Positions 44,345-52,967 of a stretch of 64,000 bases of DNA are shown in pieces; the stretch's first letter is position 1, and the number at the start of each line of letters is the position of its first letter. The notes below the pieces were generated by a model, which worked only from the letters and a program-made list of their open reading frames with translations, searched no databases and was not told the DNA's origin. The DNA comes from Streptomyces formicae (GTDB taxonomy: Bacteria > Actinomycetota > Actinomycetes > Streptomycetales > Streptomycetaceae). The position numbers were made by a program, and so were the translations under genes. The stretch spans positions 2,666,001 through 2,730,000 of the forward strand of contig NZ_CP071872.1 of NCBI RefSeq assembly GCF_022647665.1, given 5' to 3'.

Positions 44345-44533
44345 TATCTAGCTCTCGACAGGGTCTACCAGGATCCGGGCCAGACCTTCACCGCCTACGG
44401 GGGATGAACCACAGGAGGCGGCCGTCCGGCCGGCTGGAAGGCGTTGCAGGTGAACCACAGCGTCCCCTAAAGGGCCGGCTTTCGTGTGGCGCGCGGCGAA
44501 CCGGGCCTCGGCACGATGGATGCCGCATGCCGT

Positions 44534-44569
44534 GAATCGACGCTGACCATCGAATCGGCGCTGACCATC
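44534..44569. repeat. 18-bp tandem direct repeat upstream of the DUF1707 gene
   Basis: GAATCGACGCTGACCATC (44534-44551) is followed directly by GAATCGGCGCTGACCATC (44552-44569). A partial palindrome around TCGCGATATAGCGC lies downstream near 44,601 and could be an operator for the next gene. The rest of 44,408-44,679 holds nothing I recognise. Confidence 0.5.
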
Positions 44570-44679
44570 GCGTCTCCGCGACGGGGCCAGCCGGATCCAT
44601 GTCGCGATATAGCGCTAGTCTTCTTCTCGCGCCGCTATCTGCGTCGCGCGGAGACGTTCGACAGGACCAGGACGGAAGT

Positions 44680-45336
44680 ATGTCGGGAGAGATTTCGCCC
44701 ACCGGGAAGCGCTCCGGCCCCGACTCGTCGCCCGAGCTGAGGGCCTCTCATGCGGACCGGGACCGGGTGGTGGACGTGCTGCGTATCGCGGCGGGGGACG
44801 GCCTGCTGGCCGCGGACGAGTTGGACGAACGCCTGGAAGCTGCCCTGTCGGCGCGTACTCTCAGCGAGCTGACCGCGCTGACCGTTGACCTGCCGGCCGT
44901 GTCCGCTTCGACCGGCACGGCGGTAGCGGAGGTCAAGGACGTACTCCGGATCGAGGGGATTCACAGCGGTGCGGTCGAACGCGTGGGGCGCTGGGTGGTG
45001 CCGCGGAGGCTGGAGCTGGCCACTGCGTGGTGTGAGGTGACGCTCGACTTCACTCAGGCAGTGATCACGCAGGACACCTTGCGGATCGACATCAACACGG
45101 CAGGCAAGAAGCTGACGCTGATCACCAAGCCGGGCATCGTGGTCGATGCCGGTGCCCTGAGCCTCGTACACAGCAAGATCAAGATTCGTCAGGCTCCAGA
45201 CCGCGGGACACCGGTCACGCTGCGCGTGGAGCTGGTCGGCACGACGACCCACGGCCGCGTCGTGGTGCGGCCCGCACGGCGGACGTTCGGCCAGTGGCTG
45301 CTGCGCAAGCCCGCGTCCCTGCCTGCAGGCGATTGA
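44680..45336 (+). CDS. DUF1707 domain protein
   Basis: 218 residues from the ATG at 44680. Residues about 20-75 form the DUF1707 domain (LRASHADRDRVVDVLRIAAG, then LLAADELDERLEAALSARTL). The rest is a beta-rich domain (IHSGAVERVGRWVVPRRLEL, VTLDFTQAVITQDTLRIDIN) like the C-terminal DUF2154/cell-wall-active-antibiotics-response type. No signal or membrane segment. Common in Streptomyces; role unknown. Confidence 0.85.
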   Translation: MSGEISPTGKRSGPDSSPELRASHADRDRVVDVLRIAAGDGLLAADELDERLEAALSARTLSELTALTVDLPAVSASTGTAVAEVKDVLRIEGIHSGAVERVGRWVVPRRLELATAWCEVTLDFTQAVITQDTLRIDINTAGKKLTLITKPGIVVDAGALSLVHSKIKIRQAPDRGTPVTLRVELVGTTTHGRVVVRPARRTFGQWLLRKPASLPAGD

Positions 45337-45442
45337 CTCCCATCGTTGTGAATTGCCGGCGGCACCGACATCGTCAAGGCCGTCCTTGCCCTTCACCTCG
45401 CATCAGCGTGAAGTGGGAAACGGCTCAGCGGAGGGCCACACT

Positions 45443-45787
45443 GTGAGGGTGGATAAGGAAGTCAGGGACTACATCGACGCCATTCCCGCCGAGCACCGTC
45501 CGCTGTTCGACCGGCTGCACCGGCTGATCTTGGAGGCCCAGTCTGAAGCGGCCGTGATCATCTCCTACAAGATGCCGACCTGTCAGGTCGGTAAGCGCAG
45601 GTTCCACGTCGGTGCGTGGAAACAGGGAGTGTCGCTCTACGGGCACCATGGTCGCGACGCCGGTTTCGCTTCACGCCACCCGGCGCTCATCTCGGGCAAG
45701 TCGACCATCCGGCTACGGCCAGAGGACGCCGCTTCCATCCCGGACGTTGAATTCCGCGACCTGGCGCGAGCCGCCTTGGAACCCTGA
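45443..45787 (+). CDS. DUF1801-family protein
   Basis: 114 residues, GTG at 45443 after GGAGGG. Family blocks: VDKEVRDYIDAIPAEHRPLF, VIISYKMPTCQVGKRRFHVG and KSTIRLRPEDAASIPDVEF. DUF1801 includes frataxin-like iron chaperone candidates (YdhG type). It stands alone between the DUF1707 gene and fragmentary sequence. Confidence 0.75.
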   Translation: MRVDKEVRDYIDAIPAEHRPLFDRLHRLILEAQSEAAVIISYKMPTCQVGKRRFHVGAWKQGVSLYGHHGRDAGFASRHPALISGKSTIRLRPEDAASIPDVEFRDLARAALEP

Positions 45788-45950
45788 ATCAGCCCCCGCC
45801 CAGCAGCTCGTACCGACACGCCCGCCCGCCGCACCAGATAAGCGATCAGGTTGGAAACGGCCCACTGATCGGGGTGACGGTTGGTGTCGCGTAACGAGCG
45901 AGACCCCTGGGTGGTTGGTCGAGATGTCTGAACGAGAGGTTGCTGGCTGG

Positions 45951-46142
45951 TCAGCCCTGCGGGGGCTGCCCTTGGCGGATGGTGCCGCCCCCGGCGGCGT
46001 TGGCGGCGTCGATGGCGTCTTTGAGGGCCTCGGTATCGCAGGTGATGGCACGGTCGGGCTTGGTGCGGCCGGCCTGTGCGGGGGCGACGGGCAGGATGAC
46101 GAGGCCCAGGGCCAGGGCGGCGCAGGCGTCGAGACGGCCCAT
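45951..46142 (-). pseudogene. N-terminal remnant of a secreted beta-helix-type protein
   Basis: 63 residues from the ATG at 46142: a signal peptide (DACAALALGLVILPVAPAQA) and the start DTEALKDAIDAANAAGGGTI, the usual first turn of secreted parallel beta-helix proteins. It then breaks into GQPPQG and stops. The rest of the gene is missing. The spans 45,788-45,950 and 46,143-46,252 show nothing else. Confidence 0.45.
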
Positions 46143-46252
46143 GACGTCGCCGTGGGCGTCGAACTGGCCTCGCGTTCGCCGTCGTCCGGGGTGTCGTGGC
46201 CGTCCTGGACAGCGAGCAGGCCGCGCGGGTGCCCCCGGCCGAAATCCAGGCT

Positions 46253-47410
46253 CTAGAGCCAGTGGCGGTGCTTGAAGATGAAGTACAGGCTCACACAGAC
46301 GACGCCCATCAGGGAAATCGCGAACGGATACCCGAACGCCCAGTGCAGCTCCGGCATGGTGTCGAAGTTCATGCCGTAGATCGTTCCCACCAGTGTGGGA
46401 GCAAAGAGAATGGCCGCCCAGGCGGAGATCTTCTTGATCTCCTCGTTCTGCTCGAAGCCCGCCTCCGCCAGCGCCCGCATCTCCGCGTTCTGCTGCTGCG
46501 TCACCAGGGTCGAGTTGACCGTGAGGATGTCCGCGAGGGCCTGGCGGAAGCCGTCGACGCGCTCGCTGGTGTGGGTGACGTGGTCGGCGACGTCGCGGAG
46601 GTAGCGCTGGAGTTCCTCGTCCGTGCCGTATTTGGCGAAGCCCGCCATCAGGGCGTGGAGCATGCCGACCAGGGGGCGGGTGGCGCGCTGGAACTCGACC
46701 ATTTCGCGGGCGAGTTCGTAGATACGGCGGGAGACGGCGGGGTCGCCGCCGAAGACCTCGGTCTCGATCTCGTCGATGTCGATCTGGACACCCGCGACGA
46801 CCGGGGCGTAGCCGTCGACGACCGCGTCGAGGATGGCGTACAGGACCGCTTCGGGGCCGAGTGCGAGGAGCTCCGGGGTGGACTCCATGCGGCGGCGGAC
46901 CGCGGAGAGGTCGGGGGCCGCGCCATGGCGGACCGTGATGACGAAGTCGCGGCCGACGAAGACGTGGAGCTCGCCGAAGTCGACCTCCTCCTGGGCGTCG
47001 AGGTAGCGCGCGGCGCGCAGGACGACGAAGAGGGTGTCGCCGTAGCGTTCCAGCTTGGGACGCTGGTGGGCCTCCATCGCGTCCTCGACGGCCAGTTCGT
47101 GGAGGTCGAACTCCTCGGCCAGCGACAGCAGTTCGGACTCGGTCGGGCGGTGCAGCCCGATCCACGCCATCCCGCAGGGCTGTTCGCGCAGCTCCCGGAA
47201 CGTCTCGGCGAGCGAGTCGGGGGTCGAGACCCGGCGGCCGTCGCGGTAGAGGGCGGCCTGGACGATGCTGCCCTGGTCCTTCTGTACGGGGGCGGCGGGC
47301 GGCGGCTCGGCCGGGGCGGGCCGGGCCGGTGGGGCGGAAGCAGGGGCCGGGCGGCGGCGCCAGGCGTGTTTCTTCGCGGGCGAAGCGGTTCGCATACGGC
47401 GGTCGGACAT
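46253..47410 (-). CDS. corA: CorA-family magnesium and cobalt transporter
   Basis: 385 residues from the ATG at 47410, after AGGTG. A Pro/Ala-rich basic N-terminus (about 45 residues) precedes the cytoplasmic alpha/beta domain (MAWIGLHRPTESELLSLAEE, HVFVGRDFVITVRHG) and a long helix. Two C-terminal membrane helices carry the signature GMNFDTMPELHWAFGYP after LFAPTLVGTIY. It imports Mg2+ and related divalent ions as a pentamer. It ends near the beta-helix remnant. Confidence 0.92.
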   Translation of the reverse strand: MSDRRMRTASPAKKHAWRRRPAPASAPPARPAPAEPPPAAPVQKDQGSIVQAALYRDGRRVSTPDSLAETFRELREQPCGMAWIGLHRPTESELLSLAEEFDLHELAVEDAMEAHQRPKLERYGDTLFVVLRAARYLDAQEEVDFGELHVFVGRDFVITVRHGAAPDLSAVRRRMESTPELLALGPEAVLYAILDAVVDGYAPVVAGVQIDIDEIETEVFGGDPAVSRRIYELAREMVEFQRATRPLVGMLHALMAGFAKYGTDEELQRYLRDVADHVTHTSERVDGFRQALADILTVNSTLVTQQQNAEMRALAEAGFEQNEEIKKISAWAAILFAPTLVGTIYGMNFDTMPELHWAFGYPFAISLMGVVCVSLYFIFKHRHWL

Positions 47411-47415
47411 CCTGG

Positions 47416-49122
47416 TCACCTCCCGGGCGGTCGGCCTCGGAGCAGGATATCCACGACTGCGCGCCCCGGCATGGCGGAAGGCATGCCAGGGCAGTGGGGC
47501 TCCGGGGCGCGCCTTGCGGACCGTTCCTGTCCGCAACGGTGAGTAGCGTTCCTGGCATGGCCTCCCCACCACGCCGGACGCATCCCGTGCTCGGCCCCCG
47601 CGCCCTCAACCGCGCCACCCTGGCACGCCAGCTCCTCCTGCACCGCGGACCGGACGGCCGGATGCCCGCCAAGGCCGCGGTCGAGCACCTCGTCGGCCTC
47701 CAGGCGCAGAACGTCAGGCCCCCGTACTACGCGCTCGCGGCTCGATCGCCCGTCCGCCACCGCCACCACCGACGGGCGCCCCGTCGAGTTGTAGCCGGAC
47801 GCCATCGACACCTGGTACGCGCCCGACGCCGGCACGGCCAGCACATCGCCCGGCCGTACGTCCGCCGGCAGTTCCACCGGGCCCGCGAGCACATCGCCCG
47901 CCTCGCAGTGCCGTCCCACCACCGTCGCCGTACGCATCGGCGCCGTCGATGCCCGCCCGACCATACGGACCGTGTACCGCGCCCCGTACAGCGCGGGCCG
48001 TGGGTTGTCGCTCATCCCGCCGTCCACGGCGACGAATACCCGGCCGGCCGATCGCTTCACCGTGAGCACCCGGTAGAGCGCGACTCCCGCCGGGGCCACG
48101 ATCGACCGGCCCGGCTCGACGGTCAGGCGGGGGACCGGGAAGCCGGACTCCTCGCAGGCCCGCGCCAGTTCGTCCGTGATGCGGCGGCCGTACGCGGCGG
48201 TCTCGGGCGCCGGGTCGCCCGGCAGGTACGCCACGGCGAAGCCGCCGCCGAGATCCAGCTCCGGCAGCGTGACCCCGTACCGGTCCCGGATCCGCGCCAG
48301 GAAGCGGACGACGCGCCGCACTGCCTGCGCGTACGGCTCGGGCGTGGCGATCCCCGAGCCCAAGTGGCAGTGAAGGCCGACCAGTTCGAGCCGCGGCAGG
48401 CCCAGGATCCGGGCCACCGCGTCCTCCGCGTCGCCCTCGGCGATGGACAGCCCGAACTTCTGCCCCTCCGCGCCGGTGCGGATCTTCTCGTGACCACCCG
48501 CCTCGATGCCGGGCAGCACCCGCACCATCACCTGCTGCGCCTCCGGGCCCGGGACCTGCGCGGCGATGCGGGCGATCTCGTGCTCGGAGTCGATCACGAT
48601 CCGGCCCACGCCGAGCCGCAGTGCGCTCCGCAGGTCACGCGGCGACTTGGCGTTCCCGTGCAGGACCATCCGGTCGGCCGGGAAGCCCCGGGTCGCCGCC
48701 AGCTCCAGCTCACCCGCCGAGCAGACGTCCAGGCCGAGCCCCTCCTCCGCGATCCAGTCGACGACGGCGCGGCACAGGAACGCCTTGGCGGCGTAGACGA
48801 TGTCTGCGCCGGGCAGGGCGTGCTGCCAGGCCCGGGCCCTCGCCCGCACTTCGTGCTCGTCGAGCACGTACACGGGCGTCCCGTACTGCTCCGCGACCCC
48901 CGCCAGCGGCACTCCGCCGACCGTGACGTCCCCGCCGGGTGCCGAGACGGCGGACGCAGGCCACACGGACGACGACGAGGACGCGGACGCGGGCAGGGAC
49001 GCGGGCAGGGACGAGGACGGGGTCAGGGACGCGGACGCGAGGTCCGGCACGACCACATCCTGCACGTCCTGTGCGGGTACGCCGCGAACGGGAACGCCGC
49101 GGACTTCGGGTACTGAGGCCAT
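47416..49122 (-). CDS. lysA: Diaminopimelate decarboxylase, 3'-truncated and fused to antisense sequence
   Basis: PLP-dependent enzyme of the last step of lysine synthesis. The ATG at 49122 follows GGAGGA. A low-complexity N-terminal extension (about 65 residues, Ser/Ala/Pro) precedes the fold. PLP Lys in DIVYAAKAFLCR, HCHLGSG, LDLGGGFAVAYLPGD and SGYNSTGRPSVVAV are present. At about 47,745 homology stops after SVVAVADG. The usual last about 20 residues (ARxVxRRETxEDLLxL) are missing, and the frame runs on for about 110 codons antisense to an AlkZ-like fragment. Activity is doubtful; another lysA may exist elsewhere. Confidence 0.8.
   Translation of the reverse strand: MASVPEVRGVPVRGVPAQDVQDVVVPDLASASLTPSSSLPASLPASASSSSSVWPASAVSAPGGDVTVGGVPLAGVAEQYGTPVYVLDEHEVRARARAWQHALPGADIVYAAKAFLCRAVVDWIAEEGLGLDVCSAGELELAATRGFPADRMVLHGNAKSPRDLRSALRLGVGRIVIDSEHEIARIAAQVPGPEAQQVMVRVLPGIEAGGHEKIRTGAEGQKFGLSIAEGDAEDAVARILGLPRLELVGLHCHLGSGIATPEPYAQAVRRVVRFLARIRDRYGVTLPELDLGGGFAVAYLPGDPAPETAAYGRRITDELARACEESGFPVPRLTVEPGRSIVAPAGVALYRVLTVKRSAGRVFVAVDGGMSDNPRPALYGARYTVRMVGRASTAPMRTATVVGRHCEAGDVLAGPVELPADVRPGDVLAVPASGAYQVSMASGYNSTGRPSVVAVADGRSSRERVVRGPDVLRLEADEVLDRGLGGHPAVRSAVQEELACQGGAVEGAGAEHGMRPAWWGGHARNATHRCGQERSARRAPEPHCPGMPSAMPGRAVVDILLRGRPPGR
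47557..47745 (+). pseudogene. N-terminal fragment of an AlkZ-like winged-helix DNA-binding protein
   Basis: From the ATG at 47557 the frame reads LNRATLARQLLLHRGPDGRM, then AVEHLVGLQAQNVRPPYYAL and AAR, the start of the winged-helix DNA-binding (DUF1006/AlkZ glycosylase) family. It ends abruptly at about 47,745, exactly where the opposing lysA loses its 3' end, so both genes were cut by one rearrangement. Confidence 0.7.
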
Positions 49123-49124
49123 GG

Positions 49125-49535
49125 TCACTCCTCCGGGCCTCGGTCGTGCGGGACCCGGTCGAGCAGCGCGTGCACCGCACCGGGATCCGGGTAGGGGGCG
49201 AAGCGGCGCGCGCACGCACCTGCCTGCCGGGGAATCCCTGCAGGCGAGGGAGCGGGTGCGGTCAACTGCGGGTCCACGGTCACCACGGTCACGCCCAGCG
49301 GTTCCGACAGTGCCCGCAGCGCCGGCTCGGCGAGCCTGATCCACGCCTGGCCCGCGCCGAGCACAGCGGCCAGCCGCCGCGCGCTGGTGAAGCCGACGGC
49401 GGTACGCACGCCGAGCGGGGTGCGCATGAAGCGCAACTGGTGTCCCCCGGCAGAGCCGAGCCGCACTGGTACGAACAGCGGCGCTGCCGGGCGGGGTTCA
49501 TCGGGGTCCGTGTCCTCGACGAGGAGATCGATCAT
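49125..49535 (-). CDS. SAV_915-family protein
   Basis: 136 residues. Core blocks LRFMRTPLGVRTAVGFTSAR, WIRLAEPALRALSEPLGV and TVVTVDPQLTAPAP match a small family of unknown function known from Streptomyces. The ATG at 49535 follows GAGGA. It ends only 2 bp before the lysA start, so the two are likely cotranscribed. Confidence 0.7.
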   Translation of the reverse strand: MIDLLVEDTDPDEPRPAAPLFVPVRLGSAGGHQLRFMRTPLGVRTAVGFTSARRLAAVLGAGQAWIRLAEPALRALSEPLGVTVVTVDPQLTAPAPSPAGIPRQAGACARRFAPYPDPGAVHALLDRVPHDRGPEE

Positions 49536-49617
49536 GGGGTCCTCGGTTTCCTCCGAGTGAAGCTACCTGGAGGAAAGCGTTGCTCCGCCACCGCTACCGA
49601 CGCGCGAAGCAGCGGAA

Positions 49618-50019
49618 TCATGACGCGTCGCTGATCCACGCCGGCCGTGTCTTGACGCCGCGCTGACGCGACGGACGCCGCTGCCGGGTACGGCTCAGGG
49701 CAGCAGCTCGCAGCCGGGTACGGCTCAGGGGCAGCAGCCCCGCACGTCGGGCCGCCACCACCACCTCCAGGCGCGAGTGCGCGCCGAGCGCGCAGATTCC
49801 GACCCGGTCGCCCTTGGCGATGCCGCGGGCGAGCAGCGCCGGCGCCAGCTCGTCGACGTCCGCGCCGAACTCCTCGTACGTCCACCGGCGTCCGGACGGT
49901 ACGTCGACGAGCGCCTCCCGGTCGGGGTACGCCTCGATCGCGCGGTCCAGACTGCGGCCGATGGTGTCGCCGAGGAGCGGCACCGTGCCCGTGCCGTGCG
50001 TGTACGACAGGATCGTCAT
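49618..50019 (-). pseudogene. N-terminal fragment of an AMP-dependent acyl-CoA synthetase
   Basis: From the ATG at 50019 (overlapping the previous stop by 4 bp): MTILSYTHGTGTVPLLGDTI, DREALVDVPSGRRWTYEEFG and LARGIAKGDRVGI, the N-terminus of an AMP-binding fatty-acid ligase. After about residue 80 homology ends and the frame runs through Arg-rich sequence to 49,618. A near-perfect tandem duplication (unit GCCGGGTACGGCTCAGGGCA) lies at about 49,685-49,735 in this tail. The matching C-terminus of such an enzyme sits in opposite orientation at 52,130. Confidence 0.7.
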
Positions 50020-51701
50020 CGCAGGTCCCCCTCGTCGTACTCGGCCGTCGAACCCGCGGCGGTGGCCTCGCGCAGCTCGATCCGGCGGATCTTTCCGGAC
50101 ACGGTCTTGGGCAGCTCGCCGAATTCGAGCCTGCGGATGCGCTTGTACGGGGCGAGGACCGCGCGCGAGTGCGCGAAGATCCGCCGCGCGGTCTCGGCGT
50201 TCGGCTCCCAGCCGGCCGCGAGGACCACGTACGCCTTGGGGACGGCGAGGCGCACCGGATCGGGTGCGGGGACGACCGCTGCCTCCGCGACCGCCTCGTG
50301 CTCCAGCAGCGCGCTCTCCAGCTCGAACGGCGAGATCTTGTAGTCGGACGCCTTGAAGACGTCGTCGGAGCGGCCGACGTAGGTGATGTAGCCGTCGGCG
50401 TCGCGCGCGCCGATGTCGCCGGTGCGGTAGTAGCCGTCCGCCATGGCCTCGGCGGTGCGCTCCGGGTCGCCGTGGTAGCCCGTCATCAGGCCGACCGGTG
50501 CGGCGGACAGGTCCAGGGCGATCTCGCCCTCGTCGGCGCCCGGCTTGCCGCTGACCGGGTCGAGGAGCTCGACGCGGAAACCGGGGCTCGGCCGGCCCAT
50601 GGAGCCGGCCTTCAGCAGCTGGCCCGGGGAGTTGGAGACCTGGACGGCGGTCTCGGTCTGCCCGAAGCCGTCGCGGATCGTCACGCCCCAGGCCCGCCGT
50701 ACGGCCTCGATCACCTCGGGGTTGAGCGGTTCGCCGGCGGCGACGACCTCGCGCGGCGGCGTGCGCAGCTGGGTGAGGTCGGCCTGGATCAGCATCCGCC
50801 ACACGGTGGGCGGGGCGCAGAAGCTGGTGACGCCCGCCCGGTCCATCTCGGCCATGAGCCGGCCCGCGTCGAAGCGGGTGTAGTTGTGGATGAAGACGGT
50901 CGCCTCGGCGTTCCACGGCGCGAGGAGATTGGACCAGGCGTGCTTGGCCCAGCCGGGCGAGGAGATGTTGAGGTGGACATCGCCGGGGCGCAGCCCGATC
51001 CAGTACATGGTGGCCAAGTGGCCGACGGGGTACGACACATGGGTGTGCTCGACGAGCTTGGGCCGGGCGGTCGTGCCGGAGGTGAAGTAGAGCATGAGCG
51101 GGTCGTCGGCGCGCGTGGGCCCGTCGGGTTCGAAGCCGTCCGGGGCGGCGGAGGCGTGCTCGTACGGGAGCCAGCCGGTGGCGCCGCCGCCGACGGCGAT
51201 CCGGGTGTAGTCGCCCGGCACCTCGTCGAACTTGGGGGTGTCGTCGGTCCGTACGAGCGCGTGCCGGACCCGGCCCCGCTCGATCCGGTCCCGCAGATCG
51301 ACCGGGCCGAGCAGCGGGGTGGCGGGGATGACGACGGCCCGGAGCTTCATGGCGGCGAGGGCGGTCTCCCACAGCTCGGCCTGGTTGCCGAGCATCACGA
51401 GGATGCGGTCGCCGGCCCGGACGCCCTGTTGCCGGAGCCAGTTGGCGGCGCGGTTCGAGCGGGCGCTCAGCTCCGCGAAGGTGAGCCGGGTGGCGGCCCC
51501 GTCCTCCTCGACGATGTGCAGCGCGGGCCGGTCGTTGCCGTCGGCGATCGCGTCGAACCAGTCGAGCGCCCAGTTGAACCGCTCGAAACGCGGCCAGGTG
51601 AACCCTTCGTACGCCGCCCTGTAGTCCTCCCGGTGCTGCAGCAGGAAGTCCCGGGCAGCCCGGAACCTCTCCGTCGCGTCCGTGCCGCCGGTTGCCGCCA
51701 T
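50016..51701 (-). CDS. Acyl-CoA synthetase (AMP-forming, medium-chain type)
   Basis: 561 residues, ATG at 51701 after GGAGGA. ANL-superfamily motifs: P-loop LYFTSGTTARPKLVEHTH, IRDGFGQTETAV, DGYYRTGDIGARDADGYITY, GRSDDVFKASDYKISPFELE, and the catalytic Lys in LPKTVSGKIRR. It activates a carboxylic acid to its CoA ester; similar proteins prefer medium-chain or aryl acids. The divergent partner gene at 51,808 is a fragment of a GAF/LuxR regulator, so its control may be lost. Confidence 0.9.
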   Translation of the reverse strand: MAATGGTDATERFRAARDFLLQHREDYRAAYEGFTWPRFERFNWALDWFDAIADGNDRPALHIVEEDGAATRLTFAELSARSNRAANWLRQQGVRAGDRILVMLGNQAELWETALAAMKLRAVVIPATPLLGPVDLRDRIERGRVRHALVRTDDTPKFDEVPGDYTRIAVGGGATGWLPYEHASAAPDGFEPDGPTRADDPLMLYFTSGTTARPKLVEHTHVSYPVGHLATMYWIGLRPGDVHLNISSPGWAKHAWSNLLAPWNAEATVFIHNYTRFDAGRLMAEMDRAGVTSFCAPPTVWRMLIQADLTQLRTPPREVVAAGEPLNPEVIEAVRRAWGVTIRDGFGQTETAVQVSNSPGQLLKAGSMGRPSPGFRVELLDPVSGKPGADEGEIALDLSAAPVGLMTGYHGDPERTAEAMADGYYRTGDIGARDADGYITYVGRSDDVFKASDYKISPFELESALLEHEAVAEAAVVPAPDPVRLAVPKAYVVLAAGWEPNAETARRIFAHSRAVLAPYKRIRRLEFGELPKTVSGKIRRIELREATAAGSTAEYDEGDLR

Positions 51702-51807
51702 GTGTCCTCCTCGTTGCGGGACCGCTCCCGAGCATCGTGTAATCAGTGACGCAGGTCTCACTACCCCCGTACGGGGGTGCTGTGCCGACGGAAAGGACCC
51801 GGAATCC

Positions 51808-52359
51808 ATGAGTTCGGAGTCGGTGGAGATACGGGCGGCACTGCTGCGGCTGCGCAGCACCACCGGTCTGCAGATCGCCTTCGGAGGTCTGCTGCCTGCC
51901 CGAGCCGCGCCTATGCGCATCGCCGAGCTGAACGGAGCTGTGACCGGCGCTCTGCGCGGGCTGGCGACTGTGCTCGCTTGCGTGGCGACGGGTTCGACCT
52001 GCGGCCACCGCCTCGGCGATGGCACGGCTTCGTCAACGGCGCGTAGTGCTCAGGTCGACGGAGTACAGGAGCCTCTGGAATCGCCGACCTTCGCCGCGGA
52101 GTCGGTACCGAGGTACGCCCAGTCGTCGGCCTGTCGTGGCGTACCCGACGAGAGGTACGGCGAGGAGATCCTGGCCTGCGTCATTCCGCGCGACCCGGCC
52201 GATCCGCCGACGCTGGAGGAGACCGCCGGGTACTGCCGGGAACAACTGGCCCACTACAAGGTCCCGCGCCGGCTGGAGATCATGGACGGATTCCCCATGA
52301 CCGTGAGCGGAAAGGTGAAAAAGGTCGATATCCGGCATCGGTTCGGCGGTTCCAGGTAA
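51808..52359 (+). pseudogene. Chimeric remnant: GAF/LuxR regulator N-terminus joined in frame to AMP-ligase C-terminus
   Basis: 183-codon open frame. Residues 1-60 (ALLRLRSTTGLQIAFGGLLP, MRIAELNGAVTGALRGLATV) resemble the N-terminus of Streptomyces GAF/LuxR-type regulators. Residues from about 108 (GVPDERYGEEILACVIPRDP, LAHYKVPRRLEIMDGFPMTV, SGKVKKVDI) are the C-terminal domain of an AMP-forming ligase. The segment between is of no clear family. The fusion is in frame, so a stable product cannot be excluded, but deletion debris is more likely. Confidence 0.65.
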
Positions 52360-52471
52360 CGGTTTGACCAGTGCACATCAGGGGCTCTAGTTTCAGCCAC
52401 CGGCCGACCGTTCCGGCCGGTGGCCCGCTCCACAAGGACGCGGCCTGTCAGCGATCCTTTGGGGGGACGCA

Positions 52472-52828
52472 ATGAACTGGTACCTGGAAGTTCTGAAGAA
52501 GTACGCGGTGTTCAGCGGGCGTGCGCGCCGCAAGGAATACTGGATGTTCACCCTGTTCCACGTCATCGCCCTCATCGTGCTGATGATCGTCGACTTCGCC
52601 GCCGGCACCACCCCGCTGATCTACGGCCTGTACGCCCTCGCCACGTTCCTGCCGTCCCTGGGCGTGACCGTCCGCCGACTGCACGACACCGACCGGTCGG
52701 GCTGGTTCATCTTCATCGGCGCGATCCCGCTCGTGGGCTTCATCATCCTGCTCGTCTTCCTGGCCGGCGAGGGCAAGCCGGCCGAGAACAAGCACGGTGC
52801 GAACCCGAAGTTCGCCACGGCTGCCTGA
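52472..52828 (+). CDS. DUF805 membrane protein
   Basis: 118 residues with three hydrophobic segments. Family pattern: FSGRARRKEYWMFTLFHVIA at the start and VTVRRLHDTDRSGWFIFIGA before the last helix. DUF805 proteins are small inner-membrane proteins of unknown function. The start ATG at 52472 is preceded by a G-rich stretch (GGGGGG). A terminator follows. Confidence 0.88.
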   Translation: MNWYLEVLKKYAVFSGRARRKEYWMFTLFHVIALIVLMIVDFAAGTTPLIYGLYALATFLPSLGVTVRRLHDTDRSGWFIFIGAIPLVGFIILLVFLAGEGKPAENKHGANPKFATAA

Positions 52829-52879
52829 CCAGCAGCACGCCGGGCTCGTAGCTCGTCCGTAGCTCGTTCACAGCTCGCA

Positions 52880-52916
52880 GCGCCGTGGCCGACAGCAACT
52901 CTGTCGGTCACGGCGC
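52880..52916. terminator. Hairpin terminator after the DUF805 gene
   Basis: GCGCCGTGgCCGACAG (52880-52895) pairs with CTGTCGGtCACGGCGC (52901-52916) around CAACT, followed by TTTG. Confidence 0.8.
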
Positions 52917-52967
52917 TTTGCTGTTCGGCACCGGGTTCAGGGCTCGCGGCGTTCGGGCTCGCGGAGT

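Larger units (their letters stand above)
42126..44407 (+). pseudogene. ROK-family gene remnant, 5'-truncated and split by an IS4-family element
   Basis: Coding 42126-42846 gives the ROK central part: DTGVVSYASNIGWRDVAAVE, RLENDAKLGAIAEYLVGAAA, the zinc region EIGHMPLDPGGQPCACGRRG then CWETM, and NPRAVVLGGYFAHFGDYLID. The N-terminal HTH and ATP-binding Asp region are lost at the junction with the GH89 fragment. The IS element (42847-44344) cuts it at GAYLA; the end resumes in frame after the second target copy as YLALDRVYQDPGQTFTAYGG with stop at 44,407. Confidence 0.8.
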
